From an uncultured Verrucomicrobiae bacterium (GTDB taxonomy: Bacteria; Verrucomicrobiota; Verrucomicrobiia; Limisphaerales; J093): a DNA stretch of 39,736 nucleotides. The stretch is from the NCBI GenBank assembly GCA_937946835.1, contig CALFAV010000027.1, forward strand, positions 1 to 39,736, in the 5' to 3' direction. The position numbers and the translations under genes were made by a program. Shown one piece after another: positions 26,409 through 35,000 of this stretch (positions are counted from its first letter, which is position 1; every line of letters begins with the position of its first letter). The notes beneath the pieces are model-generated. The model saw only the letters and a program-made list of their open reading frames with translations, made no database searches and was not told where the DNA came from.

Positions 26409-28273
26409 TCCGGGCGAAAGGCTTCGAGGATGTCCCACAGGGCCATCAGGCTGTGCTGGACGTTGTCCACGCGGATCGTGTTGTCATAGACCGTGGTCCG
26501 GACGCCGCCCACCACCCGTTCCCGCCGGGCCACGTAAAACAGGTCGGTCTCGTCTTTGAAAGTAAGCTGGCACAAGCTGCGCAGGCCCCGCACGATCGCC
26601 CGGCGATACGCCTCCTGACGCGCGGCGTCGTCGGCTGCGCACGCCACCCTCCACGCGGCGATCAGCCCCTCGAGGTACACCCCCGTCGAAGAAGCGTGCG
26701 GCGGACCGTAGGGTTGGTCCGGGGCGTAAAAACGCCCCATCGTGTCGGGGAACTCCCGCTGCTCGTCCCATTGCTGGAGGGGCAACAGCCAGTCGTTCAT
26801 CTCGAAGATCCAGTCGCGCAGATCCGCCTCGCGGGTCAGTGCCCAAACCCGGGCGCACGCCAGGGTGTGCCAGGGTACAAAGGCCGGATTGCGGTGCGCG
26901 CGGTGCCAGTCGCGATAAAACCGCACACTGTGGCGGAACCGCTCCAGCCGGCTCGGCTCGCGGGTTTGCTCGTAGTGCGCGGCCCAGGCCAGGAGGGCCT
27001 CGCCGGGATAAAAGTTCACGTTGTCGCCGCGCCGCTCGGGGGGATGCCAGAAGGTGTGGAACTCGCCGTTGGTTTGCCAGAGCGCGTCGGTCGTTTTGAG
27101 CAGGGCACGGGCCTGCGGGGCGTAGCGCGCGGCTTGCGGGTGTTCGTTCAGGGCCAGCCAGGCCAGAGCCACGGCCCCGAGTTTGACCGCGCCGCCGCGG
27201 TCGGTAATCAGGCCATGCCCGGCGGGGTCCTCGCTGAAGCTGTGGGCCAGGTTGTAACGCACATTCCGGTCGGCCCGCTCGGCCAGGTCAGGGTCCTTGC
27301 AGGTCCGGGCGAGGCGAAGCAGTGCGCGTGTGGCCATCCACTGGCGGAGCTGGTTGTTGGCGGGCGATTCCTCGCCGCGACTGGGCCAGTAAAGGTACGG
27401 CAAGCGGCCGTCGGGTTGGAGGTTGTTCGTCAGCCACTGTGCCTGGAGGCGGGCCAGGGCTTCCACCGCCGCACGGGTGACGGACTCGATCGGCACCACC
27501 CGGTTGCCGCGGTACAAGCGCGTGGTACGCGGCTCGGTGCCGGAGAGGTCCACCAGCAGTTGGTCCGCGGCGAAAAGCCGGATCGGGCCGCGCAACCCAC
27601 CGGCCATCACGCCCCGGGCCGGTGCCGGCGCACCGGCACGCTCGGCCAGACGCTCGAGTGCGCGCTCGAAGCTCAGGTTGAAGGCAATGAACTCGGTGGG
27701 GGCGTAACGCCAGGCGCGGCCGGCGTGGACCAGTTCCAAGCCCCAAAGCCCGCGGTAAATCGGGGCCAACCGGCTCGCGTCGTCCGGCAGGGTTACCCGG
27801 CGGAAGGAATGCGCCAGGGTGATCTCCAAGTGGGTGACCTCGGCGCGTTGCCCGGCCGAAAGTCGCTCCCGAAGAATCCGCACCGCCCCGCGCAGCGCCT
27901 CCGCTCCGGTGTTCGCCTCGTGCCAGACATGCGCCAGCCGCTCCCCCTGCACGCGCGCCGCTGCGTAAACCACCCCGCGTGCCCGCCCAAATCGGCCGGG
28001 AAGGCCCTCAACCGGCGGGTCGCCCTCCCGGAACCAGCCGGCCGCGACACGCCCAACCAGCGTCGCTTCCGCGTCGGTCAACGGGGCGCGGCCCGGGCGT
28101 ACTTCGGATGCCGCCGGCCGCCGCGCTTTTTCAATGGCCGGGGCGACGTCTCCCCCCGGCAGGTCCGCTCCGCAGGTGGTAAGCCAACCCAGCAAGGGCC
28201 AGCGGCGCAACCAGCGGAAAAAGGCGGTTCGGACTCGGGCGGCGAGTGGGCGCTTCACGGCGCAACCTGCCAT
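26393..28273 (-). CDS. Protein of unknown function with predicted alpha/alpha-toroid C-terminal half
   Basis: I cannot name a family for this 626-residue protein. Residues 1-40 are basic with a hydrophobic patch and a possible but poor lipobox (WLTTC). Residues 60-270 form a mixed alpha/beta region with FREGDPPVEGLPGRFGRARG and VTHLEITLAHSFRRV. Residues 290-620 are helical and rich in Trp, with motifs such as GRLPYLYWPSRGEESPANNQ, RQWMATRALLRLA and FYPGEALLAWA. That pattern recalls the (alpha/alpha)6 barrels of sugar epimerases, uronyl epimerases and lyases. A sugar-active role fits the surroundings but is inference. An in-frame GTG at 28258 is an alternative start. It lies between a PEP-CTERM gene and a RAYT gene on the same strand. 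Confidence 0.65.
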   Translation of the reverse strand: MAGCAVKRPLAARVRTAFFRWLRRWPLLGWLTTCGADLPGGDVAPAIEKARRPAASEVRPGRAPLTDAEATLVGRVAAGWFREGDPPVEGLPGRFGRARGVVYAAARVQGERLAHVWHEANTGAEALRGAVRILRERLSAGQRAEVTHLEITLAHSFRRVTLPDDASRLAPIYRGLWGLELVHAGRAWRYAPTEFIAFNLSFERALERLAERAGAPAPARGVMAGGLRGPIRLFAADQLLVDLSGTEPRTTRLYRGNRVVPIESVTRAAVEALARLQAQWLTNNLQPDGRLPYLYWPSRGEESPANNQLRQWMATRALLRLARTCKDPDLAERADRNVRYNLAHSFSEDPAGHGLITDRGGAVKLGAVALAWLALNEHPQAARYAPQARALLKTTDALWQTNGEFHTFWHPPERRGDNVNFYPGEALLAWAAHYEQTREPSRLERFRHSVRFYRDWHRAHRNPAFVPWHTLACARVWALTREADLRDWIFEMNDWLLPLQQWDEQREFPDTMGRFYAPDQPYGPPHASSTGVYLEGLIAAWRVACAADDAARQEAYRRAIVRGLRSLCQLTFKDETDLFYVARRERVVGGVRTTVYDNTIRVDNVQHSLMALWDILEAFRPEDFRP

Positions 28274-28289
28274 GCGCTACGGGCATGGG

Positions 28290-28480
28290 CAAAGGCTGCC
28301 GCTACGGTAGCGGCGGGCCTCCGGCCGGCTTTGGCTGTAGCGGCGGGCCTCCGGCCTGCCGTAGAGCCGGGCGACCCGCCCGGCGGGTTTGGCGTGGCCT
28401 TGCACGCGGCGTCGAATCGGCCCGCGATTCCGGGCGGCAAGCTGCCGCCCTCTACGGCAGCCGGGACGGCTGCCGCTACA
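28290..28480 (+). repeat. REP array on the 3' side of the RAYT gene
   Basis: The array starts with GTAGCGGCGGGCC (28307) and repeats that head at 28337, after which a complete unit runs to GCTAC at 28479. The unit has four hairpins with 3-base loops, including 28456-28474 (8-bp stem). It is almost identical to the third unit of the array on the other side of the transposase gene. The whole gap between the 626-residue gene and the RAYT gene is repeat. Confidence 0.85.
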
Positions 28481-28489
28481 AAAATGCCG

Positions 28490-29164
28490 CTAGCTCGGCG
28501 GTGGCTGCGTTCGCGCGTGCGCACTGCTCCACAGCCAGTCCTCGGGTCGCGCGCAGAGCCGCGCTTTCACCGGGTTGTTCTCCACGTAATGCACCAGCCG
28601 CGTCCGCTCGGCGTCGTCGCGAATCCAGTGGTCAAAAGATTCACGCTGCCAGAAAGACCCGCGGCGGTGGAGCAGGCCGTTGGCCCGTTTGCTGGTGTAG
28701 GATTTCCAACTGTGCAGGATGGCACTTAACGTCCGCCCCGAGTAGGGCCAAAGCACCGCATGGACGTGGTTGGGCATGACCACCCACGCGTGCAGGTCGT
28801 AGCGTTGACCGGCAAAAAAGGTGAGAGTGGCGGCTGTAAGGCGCGCGATTTCGGGATGATTAAGCCAACAGGCGCCGTGGCTGGCATCCAGCAATTCTTC
28901 AACCTTGTCGCAGTACCAGGTCAGCAATTGCTGCTCCTCGTGCCAGGTGAGGGGGCGTCTGGCCGTGCGGGCCTGCTCCAGAATCACCCACCGTTCCCGC
29001 TTGAGCCGGGCGACTTCACCGGCCGGGAGGGAATCGGCCAGGCGAAACGTGATGAAGTAGCTTGCCCCTTCACGTTTGAGGTGTGGAAGCTGCCCGCGGA
29101 AGTGAAAACCGGATAGCAAGCGATTTGGCGAAACGGGGAGCGACGAGGGCTTGGACTCGGACAT
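28490..29164 (-). CDS. REP-associated tyrosine transposase (RAYT)
   Basis: RAYTs are single-copy, domesticated relatives of IS200/IS605 transposases that act on the palindromic REP repeats of their host. The 224-residue protein is complete. It has YFITFRL, the HUH metal motif in VVMPNHVHAVLWP (His133, His135), the likely catalytic Tyr156 in SWKSYTSKRAN, and the RAYT-typical FWQRESFDHWIRDD, YVENNPVKARL and WLWSSA. Arrays of GTAG/CTAC-bounded hairpins lie on both sides. Its GC content looks lower than that of its neighbours, which fits acquisition. The intact motifs suggest an active or recently active enzyme. Confidence 0.93.
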   Translation of the reverse strand: MSESKPSSLPVSPNRLLSGFHFRGQLPHLKREGASYFITFRLADSLPAGEVARLKRERWVILEQARTARRPLTWHEEQQLLTWYCDKVEELLDASHGACWLNHPEIARLTAATLTFFAGQRYDLHAWVVMPNHVHAVLWPYSGRTLSAILHSWKSYTSKRANGLLHRRGSFWQRESFDHWIRDDAERTRLVHYVENNPVKARLCARPEDWLWSSAHARTQPPPS

Positions 29165-29235
29165 GGCTTCAACGCGTTCAAAGTGATGGAAAAATCAACA
29201 ACTGGCAAGCCATGCCCGTGGCGGCGGACGGCTTT

Positions 29236-29614
29236 GTAGCGGCGGGCCTCCGGCCTGCCGTAAAGCCGGGCGACCCGCCCGGCGGCTTGGGCGATGCAAC
29301 CCCCGCAGCGTCGAATCGGCCCGCGATTCCGGGCGGCAAGGTGCCGCTACGGTAGCGGCGGGCCTCCGGCCTGCCGTAGAGCCGGGCGCCCCGCCCGGCG
29401 GCTCTGGCGTGGCCTTGCAACGCGGGGTGGGTTTCGCCCCCGAACCCGGGCGGCAAGCTGCCGCCCTCTACGGCAGCCGGGACGGCTGCCGCTACGGTAG
29501 CGGCGGGCGACCCGCCCGGCGGCTTGGGCGATGCAACCCCCGCGGCGTCGAATCGGCCCGCGAGTCCGGGCGGCAGGATGCCGCCCTCTACGGCAGCCGG
29601 GACGGCTGCCGCCA
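29236..29614 (+). repeat. REP/BIME array between the RAYT gene and the pilus operon
   Basis: Three units lie head to tail: 29236-29350 (lacks the last hairpin), 29352-29495 (complete) and 29497-29614 (lacks the first hairpin). A full unit reads GTAGCGGC, two hairpins joined by TGCCGTAGAG, a spacer containing GTCGAATCGGCCCGCG (seen in the first and third units, altered in the second), then two hairpins in inverse order joined by CTCTACGGCA, ending CCGCTAC. Stems are 7-8 bp with 3-base loops, for example 29472-29490 and 29592-29610. The end of the array is 19 bases before the ATPase start codon. The rest of the 469-base gap (29165-29235) shows no gene. Confidence 0.88.
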
Positions 29615-29633
29615 CCCTTGGTGATCCGAGCCC

Positions 29634-31373
29634 ATGACGCGAACGAAGTCCAAAACCCCTGAAGCTGCCGGCCCGGTCGTGAGCGTGGGTCTGGGGGAGC
29701 GGCTGGTGCAGCGCGGGTTGCTGACGCCGGCCCAGCTCGAGCTGGTCCATCGCGAGCAGCGTCAGCGCGGGGGCAGTCTGCCCCGGACCGTGGCCGAGTT
29801 GGGTCTGGTCACCCCGGACGTGCTGGCGCAGGTGCTGTCCGAGGAGGCGCAGGCGCCGCTGGTGGACCTGAACAAGACGATGGTGGACCAGGCGGCGTTG
29901 AACCTGGTGCCGCTGGAGCTGTGCCGGAAGTTCCGCGCCCTGCCGCTGACGCGGGTCAACGGCTCGGTGATGATCGCGATGGCCGACCCGACCGACATCC
30001 GGGCGGTGGACACCCTGCAGCAGATCACCGGGCTGCATGTGGAGGTGGCCACGGCGCCGGAGCAGGACATCCTGGCCTTTCTGGACAACCTCCAGGCGGG
30101 CGGCGAGAGCATCCAGAACTCGATTGACGAGATCATCGAGGAGACGGTCACCCACGACGGGCAACTGGCCACCAAGGAGGAGGTGGACCTGGCGGCGGCC
30201 AGCCAGGACGAGGCGCCGGTGATCCGGCTGGTGAATCAGATCATCGCCCGGGCGGTGAACATCGGGGCCAGCGACATTCATTTCGAGCCGGAGGAAAAGA
30301 TGATGCGCATCCGGGTGCGCATTGACGGGGTGTTGTTCCCGGACGTGCTCATCCCCAAGTCGCTCCAGTCGGCGGTGACCTCGCGGGTGAAGATTCTGGC
30401 GGACATGGACGTGGCGGAGTCGCGCCTGCCGCAGGACGGGCGGGCCACGGTGTACGTGGGGCGGCGGCAGATCAACCTGCGGGTGTCGAGCCTGCCGGTG
30501 ACCTTCGGGGAGAACGTGGTGGTGCGCATCCTCAACACGGGGGCGGGGCTGCTTTCGATTTCGGCCCTGGGCATGGCGCCGGCGGTGGAGCAGCAATTGC
30601 GCGCGGCGATCAACCGGCCCTACGGGGTGCTCATCGTGACGGGGCCGACCGGCAGCGGCAAGTCCACCACCCTGTACGCGGTGCTGCGGGAGGTCTCGGG
30701 CAGCGATGTGAGCACCTTCACGCTCGAGGACCCGGTCGAGTTCCGGATGCCGGGCATCCGGCAGACGCAGATCAAGGAGGAGATCGGGCTGACCTTCAGC
30801 GCGGGGCTGCGGACGCTCCTGCGGCAGGACCCGGACATCATCCTGGTGGGGGAGACGCGGGACACGGAGACGGCGCAGTTGATGGTGCGGGCGGCGCTGA
30901 CCGGGCACCTGGTGTTCACCACGCTGCACACCAACGACGCGCCCGGGGCCATTCCGCGGTTGATTGACATGGGGGTCGAGCCGTTTCTGCTGCCGGAGTC
31001 GCTGATCGGCGTGCTGGCGCAGCGGCTGGTGCGGCGGATTTGCGAGCGGTGCAAGGAGCCGGTGGCCAACCCCGAGGAGGTGTTTCGGCGGCTGGGCGTG
31101 CCCCTGCCCCCGGACCGGCCGCCGCAGCTCTGGCGCGGGCGCGGCTGCCCGGCCTGCAAGAACAGCGGCTACCGCGGGCGGCTGGCGATCTTCGAGCTGA
31201 TGATGCTGGACGAGCGGTTTCACGAGCCGATCACCCGCCGGGCCGGCGCGCCCGAGTACAGTCGCCTGGCCCGGGAGGCGGGGATGAAAACCATGTTCGA
31301 GGACGGCCTGCGGCGGGCGCTGGCCGGGGAGACCACGCTCGATGAGGTGTTGCACATGACCCAGATCAAGTAG
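29634..31373 (+). CDS. Type IV pilus / type II secretion assembly ATPase (PilB/GspE family)
   Basis: This cytoplasmic hexameric ATPase powers pilus or pseudopilus assembly. The 579-residue protein has an N-terminal MshEN-like domain (about 20-150) and the ATPase domain with Walker A GPTGSGKST (337-345), the Asp box TFTLEDPVEF (361-370), Walker B DPDIILVGETRD (399-410) and the His box GHLVFTTLHTND (424-435). A zinc-binding tetracysteine is formed by Cys470/Cys473 and Cys505/Cys508. These features fit an extension ATPase rather than a PilT-type retraction ATPase. It is the first gene of the operon and directly follows the REP array. Confidence 0.93.
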   Translation: MTRTKSKTPEAAGPVVSVGLGERLVQRGLLTPAQLELVHREQRQRGGSLPRTVAELGLVTPDVLAQVLSEEAQAPLVDLNKTMVDQAALNLVPLELCRKFRALPLTRVNGSVMIAMADPTDIRAVDTLQQITGLHVEVATAPEQDILAFLDNLQAGGESIQNSIDEIIEETVTHDGQLATKEEVDLAAASQDEAPVIRLVNQIIARAVNIGASDIHFEPEEKMMRIRVRIDGVLFPDVLIPKSLQSAVTSRVKILADMDVAESRLPQDGRATVYVGRRQINLRVSSLPVTFGENVVVRILNTGAGLLSISALGMAPAVEQQLRAAINRPYGVLIVTGPTGSGKSTTLYAVLREVSGSDVSTFTLEDPVEFRMPGIRQTQIKEEIGLTFSAGLRTLLRQDPDIILVGETRDTETAQLMVRAALTGHLVFTTLHTNDAPGAIPRLIDMGVEPFLLPESLIGVLAQRLVRRICERCKEPVANPEEVFRRLGVPLPPDRPPQLWRGRGCPACKNSGYRGRLAIFELMMLDERFHEPITRRAGAPEYSRLAREAGMKTMFEDGLRRALAGETTLDEVLHMTQIK

Positions 31374-31426
31374 CGCGCAAGCTGGGGCAGGAACCGGAAC
31401 GGGACCAAAGGGAACAAGGGACGACG

Positions 31427-32644
31427 ATGAAGAGTTACCTGTACCGCGGGGTGGACAGTCAGGGCCGGAGCGTGTCGGGCCGGATGCTCGCGCTCAACGA
31501 GGAGGAGATGGAGGCGCGGCTGCGGGCGGCGGGGTTGTGGCTGGCCGAGGCGCACGAGGAGTCCGAGAAGGCGGCCGGGCTGTCGAACCGGCGGCTGAGC
31601 CGGCGTCCGTCCCGGCGGGAGCTGATCAACTTCTGCGTGTTGATGAGCTTCCAACTCAAGGTGGGCATTCCGATGGTGACGGCGCTCAAGGTGGCGGCCG
31701 AGGACTGCGAGAACAAGGCCTTCCGCCAGGTGCTGGAGCGGATGCGGCAGGACGTGGAGGCGGGGTTGCAGTTGCACGAGACGATGCGCCGGCACGGGGT
31801 TTTCTCGCACCAGTTTGTGGCGCTGGTCGAGGCCGGGGAGGAGAGCGGCACGCTGCCGGACGCCTTCATGGAGCTGCGCCGCTACCTCGAGTGGCAGGAG
31901 CAAATCATCGCCGACGTGCGGCAGGCGACGATTTACCCGGCCATCGTGTTGTTTGTGGTGATCCTGTTTGTGCTGATCCTGTTCACGTTCGTGGTGCCGC
32001 GGTTTGTGACCCTGCTCTCGGCGGCGAACGTGGCGTTGCCGCTGCCCACGCGGGTGGTGTTCGGGGTCAGCGGCTTCATCAAGAGCACCTGGTACCTCTG
32101 GTTCGGGGTGGCGTTGGGGGTGCCGGCGGTGATCACCGTGGGGCGCAAGCTCTCGCACCGGTTCGCCGTGTGGGTGGATCAGGTGAAGTTCCGCCTGCCG
32201 CTGTTCGGCAGCCTCAACCACATGCTGGCGATTGCGCGGTTTGCCCGCAACCTGGCCATCCTGTACCGCGCGGGGGTGAACATTGTGGACGCCTTCAAGC
32301 TGACCGCCGGCCTGGTGGGCAGCGTGTGGCTGGCGGATTGCATCCAGGAGGTCAGCCAGCGCATCGAGCGGGGCGAGACCATCAGCGGGGCGATGAAGGA
32401 GTACCCGATTTTTCCCGGGCTGCTGAACCGGATGGTGGTCATGGGCGAGAACACCGGCCAACTGGACCAGGCCCTGGACAACGTGGCCGAGTACTACAAC
32501 ATGGTGGTGCCCCGGGCCATCAAGCGCATCTTCAGCATCGCCGAGCCGGCCCTGATCCTGTTCCTGGTCGTGATCGTGGGCTTTGTGGCGGTGGCGATCT
32601 TCCTGCCCATCCTCGGCATGGTCACCGCGGTGGGCAAATCCTGA
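31427..32644 (+). CDS. Inner-membrane platform protein (PilC/GspF family)
   Basis: The platform protein sits in the inner membrane and links the assembly ATPase to the growing pilus. The 405-residue protein has two T2SF domains, around residues 68-190 and 270-390, and three membrane segments near 165-195, 220-240 and 370-398. Family sequences LLSFQ-type and VEAGEESGTLPDAF / MGENTGQLDQALDNVAEYY are visible. It starts 53 bases after the ATPase gene with a GGGA-type ribosome site. Confidence 0.93.
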   Translation: MKSYLYRGVDSQGRSVSGRMLALNEEEMEARLRAAGLWLAEAHEESEKAAGLSNRRLSRRPSRRELINFCVLMSFQLKVGIPMVTALKVAAEDCENKAFRQVLERMRQDVEAGLQLHETMRRHGVFSHQFVALVEAGEESGTLPDAFMELRRYLEWQEQIIADVRQATIYPAIVLFVVILFVLILFTFVVPRFVTLLSAANVALPLPTRVVFGVSGFIKSTWYLWFGVALGVPAVITVGRKLSHRFAVWVDQVKFRLPLFGSLNHMLAIARFARNLAILYRAGVNIVDAFKLTAGLVGSVWLADCIQEVSQRIERGETISGAMKEYPIFPGLLNRMVVMGENTGQLDQALDNVAEYYNMVVPRAIKRIFSIAEPALILFLVVIVGFVAVAIFLPILGMVTAVGKS

Positions 32645-32669
32645 ACCGGACCAACGAAAGGAGACCCCG

Positions 32670-33806
32670 ATGAAACCGACCAGCCATCATGAAGCCATGC
32701 CGGGCCCGGTCCCGGAGACGCGCCCACGCGGCGGGTTCACCGTCGTGGAGATCGTGGGCGTGCTGGCCATCATCGCCATCCTGGCCGCGCTGGTGGCGGA
32801 GAACCTGATCGAGAAGCTGCGCCTGGCTGCGCAGGATGCCGAGCGCACCTCCCTGGCCACGGTGGGCCGGACACTCGAGCAATATGTCCTGCGCACCCGC
32901 AGCATCCCGGCGTTGAACAACCTGCCCGCCGCCCTGGCGGCCGACCTGGCGGTGGCGCAAAACCGCGTTACCCACACCGCCCAGGGCAACCCGCGGTGGA
33001 TCTGGGTGGATCCCGAAAGCCGGATCGGCACCAACGCGGCCGGCTCGCTGGCCTACCAGCAGACTGCGGCGGGGAGCACGATCCAGCCCCAACGCCTCCG
33101 GCTGGTGGTGTTGTCGAGTGTGGGCGCGCCCCTGCCCACCCCGGCGATCACCGCGCCCACGACCAACCAATTTCTCCAAGCTTGGAACGCGACGGCCGGC
33201 GCCGTGCCTGCCTTTCTGAGTGCCTTAAGTTGGAACGGTCGCCCGGATGACCTGCTCATCCAGCGCATCGAGATGGGTACGCTCTTCTGTCGGGTGGTGC
33301 TGGAGAACCTGGACATGAACAGCGACGCCTGGTACTCGGTGGACACCACCAACACGCTCAGCTCGATCCCCAAGCCCGGCACCGGCTATGTCAACAGCAG
33401 CCGCATTTTCTGGTTGGTGCGCGGCACGGTGGTGAACTTCCACTACCCGGACGCCGGGCGGACGCTCCAAGGTCGCGAGTACGTTATGGAGGACGTGGGC
33501 TACACCTTCGAGAACGGCCGCTGGGGACGGTATCTGCGCTACGGGCCCAACCGGAGCAGCGGCTGGTTCGGGCAGATGGTGGACCAGTTCCTGGCCGCGC
33601 CGCCGCCGCCCGGCGCCACGCGGCGGTACTCGACGCAGCAATGGGTGGTGGATGCGATGTACCACTTCCTGTACTGCTTCGGGCAGTGGTCGTTGGACTA
33701 CTTCTACGGCGGACCGCCCTGGCCGCACATTCCGGGCTACGAGCAGGCCAACGCCGGGGCGACGGGGTTGGCGGACTATTCCAGTGACCTGCTCATCACT
33801 CGGTGA
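32670..33806 (+). CDS. Large pseudopilin-like protein 1
   Basis: The 378-residue protein starts with a 22-residue basic leader and the class III signal RGG-FTVVEIVGVLAIIAILAAL, with Gly22 before the cut site and Glu27 at position 5 of the mature form. It should be processed by a prepilin peptidase and enter a pilus or pseudopilus. The large C-terminal domain shares with the next two genes the motifs RTRSIPA, WVDPESRIGTNAAGSLAYQQ, VVLSSVGAPLP and SVDTTN, so the three are paralogs. Its last 150 residues diverge from the other two. A Shine-Dalgarno AAGGAG (32658-32663) stands six bases before ATG. Function in the machine is unknown. Confidence 0.8.
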   Translation: MKPTSHHEAMPGPVPETRPRGGFTVVEIVGVLAIIAILAALVAENLIEKLRLAAQDAERTSLATVGRTLEQYVLRTRSIPALNNLPAALAADLAVAQNRVTHTAQGNPRWIWVDPESRIGTNAAGSLAYQQTAAGSTIQPQRLRLVVLSSVGAPLPTPAITAPTTNQFLQAWNATAGAVPAFLSALSWNGRPDDLLIQRIEMGTLFCRVVLENLDMNSDAWYSVDTTNTLSSIPKPGTGYVNSSRIFWLVRGTVVNFHYPDAGRTLQGREYVMEDVGYTFENGRWGRYLRYGPNRSSGWFGQMVDQFLAAPPPPGATRRYSTQQWVVDAMYHFLYCFGQWSLDYFYGGPPWPHIPGYEQANAGATGLADYSSDLLITR

Positions 33807-33812
33807 GGGACC

Positions 33813-34988
33813 ATGCGCTTTTCCTCGGACAAACCCATGGGTCCGCGGCGCTCCGGGGCGGAGCGCCCGCGGAGTGAGCGTGCCTACACCCTGATCGGCC
33901 TGGTGGGGGTAATGGCGGTGGCCGCGATCCTCGCCGCGGTGCTGGTGCCCAACGAGCTGCGGTCGGTGAGCGAGGCGGACCGGGAGCGGGAGGCCCGGGC
34001 GTTGGAGCGGCTCAAAGAGGGCCTGCGCGAGTACATCCTCAACACCCGGTCCATTCCCGCGCCGGCCACGGTCTTCAGCAACGTGGCCAACACGCTGGGC
34101 TGGGAACTGAGCACGGCGCTGACCAACCACCGGGGCAACGCGCGGTTGTTTCTGGTGGATCCGAATTTGAAGATCGGCACGAAAACCGCCGGCACCCTGC
34201 CGTTTGTGCAGGGCACCTACGGGTTCACCAACATCAGCAACCTGCGCTTCCTGTTTGTGTCCAGCGTGGGGGGGGCCTTGCCGGCGAAACTCCTCAGTCC
34301 CGACAGCGATGCCGCCACGGTCTTTGCCATGGTCTGGCACGCCGCCGAGGGCCAGACCCCGCCGGGGTGGACCTACGGGGGCAACTGGGCCGACATCCGC
34401 GTGGCACGGCTAAGCCTGGATCCTTGGATCACCCGCGTGCGGTTCATTGATTACGCCTACGCTAGCTCGTATGGCCGGATTTCCGTGGACAACACCAATG
34501 TCACCAAACAAATACCGTCCTGCGACTACAGCGCGCTTTATTTCGTGCGCACCCAGCTCGGCCTGCACAGTCATCTCTCGCCCTACAAATTGCAGGTGCT
34601 GCAGGACGTGCCTCTGGCGACCAACGGGCCGCCCTACCTGCTGGCCCCGACGTTTGTGTATGAGAGAACCGCGGGTTCGCCTTCCGGCGGGGAGGGGGCG
34701 GTCTGGCGCGGCCAGTTTTACCGCTACAACGACGGCCAAAAGCACAACGGCGACGACCTCCAGTGGGCCTACGAGATCTTCATGTCCGGTCCGGCCAACG
34801 TGTACCATGTGGGCTCGGTCACCCAGGATTCGCTCACCCGCCGGATGTGGGAGTACATGAGCAATTACGTCCGGTGGACCGAGCTGGGCTTCAGCACCAG
34901 CTTCAAACAAAGCGTGCTCGCCCCTTCCCAGCAGGCGATGGCCTCGGAACTGAGCACGTATTGCAACAAGAAAGCCTCGGCGTACTGA
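33813..34988 (+). CDS. Large pseudopilin-like protein 2 with atypical processing site
   Basis: The 391-residue protein is a paralog of its neighbours. Shared segments are NTRSIPAPAT, VDPNLKIGTKTAGTLPFVQ, FVSSVGGALP, ISVDNTN, AYEIFMSGPANVYHVGSVTQ and the end CNKKASAY. The signal region reads ERA-YTLIGLVGVMAVAAIL. The residue before the expected cut is Ala24, not Gly, and position 5 is Gly29, not Glu. Minor pseudopilins of the GspK type also lack Glu5 and sit at the tip, so a tip role is possible but unproven. It lies six bases after gene 1 and twelve bases before gene 3. Confidence 0.75.
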   Translation: MRFSSDKPMGPRRSGAERPRSERAYTLIGLVGVMAVAAILAAVLVPNELRSVSEADREREARALERLKEGLREYILNTRSIPAPATVFSNVANTLGWELSTALTNHRGNARLFLVDPNLKIGTKTAGTLPFVQGTYGFTNISNLRFLFVSSVGGALPAKLLSPDSDAATVFAMVWHAAEGQTPPGWTYGGNWADIRVARLSLDPWITRVRFIDYAYASSYGRISVDNTNVTKQIPSCDYSALYFVRTQLGLHSHLSPYKLQVLQDVPLATNGPPYLLAPTFVYERTAGSPSGGEGAVWRGQFYRYNDGQKHNGDDLQWAYEIFMSGPANVYHVGSVTQDSLTRRMWEYMSNYVRWTELGFSTSFKQSVLAPSQQAMASELSTYCNKKASAY

Positions 34989-35000
34989 GGGGGAGGTCCC

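Noticed and set aside
29294..29624. Short open frames across the repeat array
   Set aside because: They translate the palindromes themselves (repeated RPARR- and AALYGSRDG-type strings) and occur only because the repeats lack stop codons.
29221..29630. A CRISPR-like array
   Set aside because: The units are adjacent palindromes without unique spacers of constant length, and no cas genes are present; they are REP elements beside a RAYT.
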